Source of the DNA: Sulfurovum sp.
Lineage (GTDB): Bacteria; Campylobacterota; Campylobacteria; Campylobacterales; Sulfurovaceae
Assembly: GCA_027065815.1 (NCBI GenBank)
Contig: JAMONL010000160.1
Span: 1 to 35,070, forward strand
Direction: 5' to 3'
DNA length: 35,070 nt
The first letter of the stretch is position 1. Each line of letters starts with the position of its first letter. Below are positions 33,573 to 35,070 of this stretch, one piece after another. Below the pieces are notes generated by a model, which was not told where the DNA came from, searched no databases, and was given only the letters and a program-made list of their open reading frames with translations. The translations under genes were made by a program, and so were the position numbers.

Positions 33573-34209
33573 TGGCTTACAGGAGTTTGAAAAAGGGCAC
33601 CTTGCTTTTCAGAAAATTAAATTCAATCAAAGTAAAAACCGTTTTAAAAAACTTGTGGATGAGGGGCAGAATCCCAAAGCACTTTTCATTGGCTGTTCCG
33701 ACTCCCGTGTCATGCCGGCGATGATCACAGGTTCCAAACCCGGAGACCTTTTCATTGTACGGAATATTGGTAATTTTGTGGCACCCTACAACCCCGATGC
33801 CGATTACCATGCTACAGCCTCTGCCATTGAATATGCCGTCAGTATTTTGGAAGTCTCCGATGTCATCGTCTGTGGACATTCTCACTGTGGTGCTATAGCC
33901 GCACTCTATAAAAACATACAGGAAACTCCAGAAAATATCCATACCATCAAATGGCTCGGACTTGGTGCGGAAGCCAAAAAGGTAGCCACACTAGCACATA
34001 AGCACGACAGTAAAGAGAGAATGTTGCGCTATACGGAAAAAATTTCTGTGGTCTATCAGCTTGATAACCTCCTCACCTACCCTGCGGTAAAAAGACGTCT
34101 TGAAGAGGGTACGCTCTATTTGCATGGATGGCATTACAACATAGAGAACGGTGAAATAGAGTATTATGATGATGAGAACTATGAGTTTAAACCACTCAGC
34201 GAAAAATAA
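33565..34209 (+). CDS. Beta-class carbonic anhydrase
   Basis: The 214-residue enzyme interconverts CO2 and bicarbonate. Zinc ligands are visible: C-S-D-S-R with Cys and the Asp-Arg dyad, and C-G-H-S-H-C-G-A with His and Cys. ATG 33565 is chosen because AAGGAGG lies 6 bases upstream; open frame farther 5' only overlaps pyrC. Translational overlap with pyrC suggests coexpression; bicarbonate feeds carbamoyl-phosphate and, in an autotroph, carbon fixation. No signal peptide is seen, so it is cytoplasmic. Confidence 0.93.
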   Translation: MDSGLQEFEKGHLAFQKIKFNQSKNRFKKLVDEGQNPKALFIGCSDSRVMPAMITGSKPGDLFIVRNIGNFVAPYNPDADYHATASAIEYAVSILEVSDVIVCGHSHCGAIAALYKNIQETPENIHTIKWLGLGAEAKKVATLAHKHDSKERMLRYTEKISVVYQLDNLLTYPAVKRRLEEGTLYLHGWHYNIENGEIEYYDDENYEFKPLSEK

Positions 34210-34221
34210 CAGGAAATAAAA

Positions 34222-35070
34222 ATGATAGCCAACAGTATTGATGACCTGATAGGGAATACCCCTTTGATCAGAATAAATTCACTCTCTGATGAGACAGGAA
34301 CTACCATTTTAGGCAAGTGTGAATTTATGAACCCTACCTCATCTGTGAAAGACAGAATCGCTTTTAACATGATCAACGAAGCAATGAAATCGGGGAAGAT
34401 CAATAAAGATTCTGTGATCATTGAACCAACAAGCGGAAACACCGGTATCGGTCTTGCTGCCATCTGTGCATCGAGAGGATTAAAACTCCTTCTTACCATG
34501 CCGGAATCCATGAGTATAGAGAGACGAAAAATACTCACTTATCTGGGTGCGGAACTTATATTGACATCGGCAGCACAGGGAATGAACGGAGCCATAGAGA
34601 AAGCCGACAGTCTGGCACAGACCTTGGACAATGCCTTTGTACTGCAGCAATTCAAAAATCCTGATAATCCGGATATACACAGAAAAACAACCGCAATGGA
34701 GATTCTTAAAGATACAGACAATACTGTGGATATTTTTATTGCAGCTGTCGGCACGGGCGGTACGCTTACCGGTACTTCGGAAGTCTTGAAAGAGCACATT
34801 TCTTCACTAAAAGCCATTGCTGTTGAACCGGCAGATTCCAACATTTTAAGTGGGGGTACAGCCGGTCCACACAAGATCCAGGGAATCGGTGCAGGATTTA
34901 TACCGGATATTTTAAATACATCCATTTATGATGATGTGATCACCGTCAGCAATGAAGATGCTTACAAAATGGCACAAAAAGTAGCCAGGGAAGAAGGATT
35001 GCTGGTTGGGATATCTGCCGGTGCCAACCTTTATGCCGCATACCAAACAGCACAAAAACCGGAGAATAAA
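34222..35070 (+). CDS. cysK: Cysteine synthase (3' end outside window)
   Basis: The 283 visible residues are most of an O-acetylserine sulfhydrylase, a fold-type II PLP enzyme making cysteine from O-acetylserine and sulfide. The PLP lysine is in N-P-T-S-S-V-K-D-R-I (Lys43), the substrate loop is T-S-G-N-T-G-I-G, and the phosphate-binding loop is G-T-G-G-T-L-T-G-T. AGGAAAT precedes ATG 34222, 12 bases after the carbonic anhydrase stop. The frame is open to the window edge; about 20-30 residues are missing. CysM is possible but the overall pattern fits CysK. Confidence 0.92.
   Translation, partial: MIANSIDDLIGNTPLIRINSLSDETGTTILGKCEFMNPTSSVKDRIAFNMINEAMKSGKINKDSVIIEPTSGNTGIGLAAICASRGLKLLLTMPESMSIERRKILTYLGAELILTSAAQGMNGAIEKADSLAQTLDNAFVLQQFKNPDNPDIHRKTTAMEILKDTDNTVDIFIAAVGTGGTLTGTSEVLKEHISSLKAIAVEPADSNILSGGTAGPHKIQGIGAGFIPDILNTSIYDDVITVSNEDAYKMAQKVAREEGLLVGISAGANLYAAYQTAQKPENK

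Noticed and set aside
1-35070. CRISPR arrays, tRNA or rRNA genes, insertion sequences
   Set aside because: No regularly spaced repeats, no cloverleaf or ribosomal RNA sequence, and no transposase with terminal repeats were seen on reading both strands.

Overview
The window looks like chromosomal DNA of a Campylobacterota (epsilonproteobacterial) species, most like Sulfurovum or a close marine sulfur oxidiser. Signs are: the frdC-frdA-frdB order, the short LID-less adenylate kinase, short HisG and CoaX, a histidine kinase with the T-H-Q-W-K-Q-P-L type H-box common in this group, very tight gene packing, and moderate AT richness. This is judged by eye, without a database search. I see no rRNA, tRNA, IS element, prophage or CRISPR array. 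No gene-free stretch exceeds 300 bases.

Layout. (1) 2-1764 +: 3' end of rnr (RNase R), then holA. (2) 1864-6152 +: an unusual five-reading-frame cluster: a coiled-coil protein, a membrane OmpA-family protein with a roadblock-like domain and no standard start codon, a 28-codon small frame, a Ras/Rab-like small GTPase, and a soluble PAS-type histidine kinase. (3) 6289-7508 +: rpsF-ssb-rpsR. (4) 7571-12301 -: a long tightly overlapping operon read as yfgM-like, bamB-like, xer recombinase, small hypothetical, coaX, hisG, methyltransferase. (5) 12360-14582 -: mutS2, back to back with a GDSL esterase at 14647-15261 +. (6) 15267-18758 -: frdCAB fumarate reductase. (7) 18933-19505 +: adk. (8) 19559-22612 -: dapC-like aminotransferase, a conserved hypothetical, and murC. 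(9) 22673-27666 -: ovoA, ovoB-like lyase and a dacB-type PBP4 carrying a SPOR domain. (10) 27734-30908 -: yajC-secD-secF plus a small membrane protein. (11) 30907/30919-35070 +: lnt-yidD-pyrC-carbonic anhydrase-cysK (cysK cut by the window end).

How genes work together. Several blocks concern the envelope: preprotein export (YajC-SecD-SecF), lipoprotein acylation (Lnt), insertion (YidD), outer-membrane assembly and quality control (BamB-like, YfgM-like) and peptidoglycan (DapC, MurC, PBP4-SPOR). A thiol-antioxidant block (OvoA plus a PLP C-S lyase) predicts ovothiol synthesis. FrdCAB supplies fumarate/succinate interconversion for respiration or the reductive TCA cycle.

The best candidate for an undescribed system is the 1864-6152 cluster. 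It combines a Ras-like GTPase lacking the switch-II glutamine, a possible roadblock-type partner built into a membrane OmpA protein, a coiled-coil protein and a sensor kinase with no adjacent response regulator. It could be an envelope-linked GTPase switch analogous to MglA/MglB, but that is inference.
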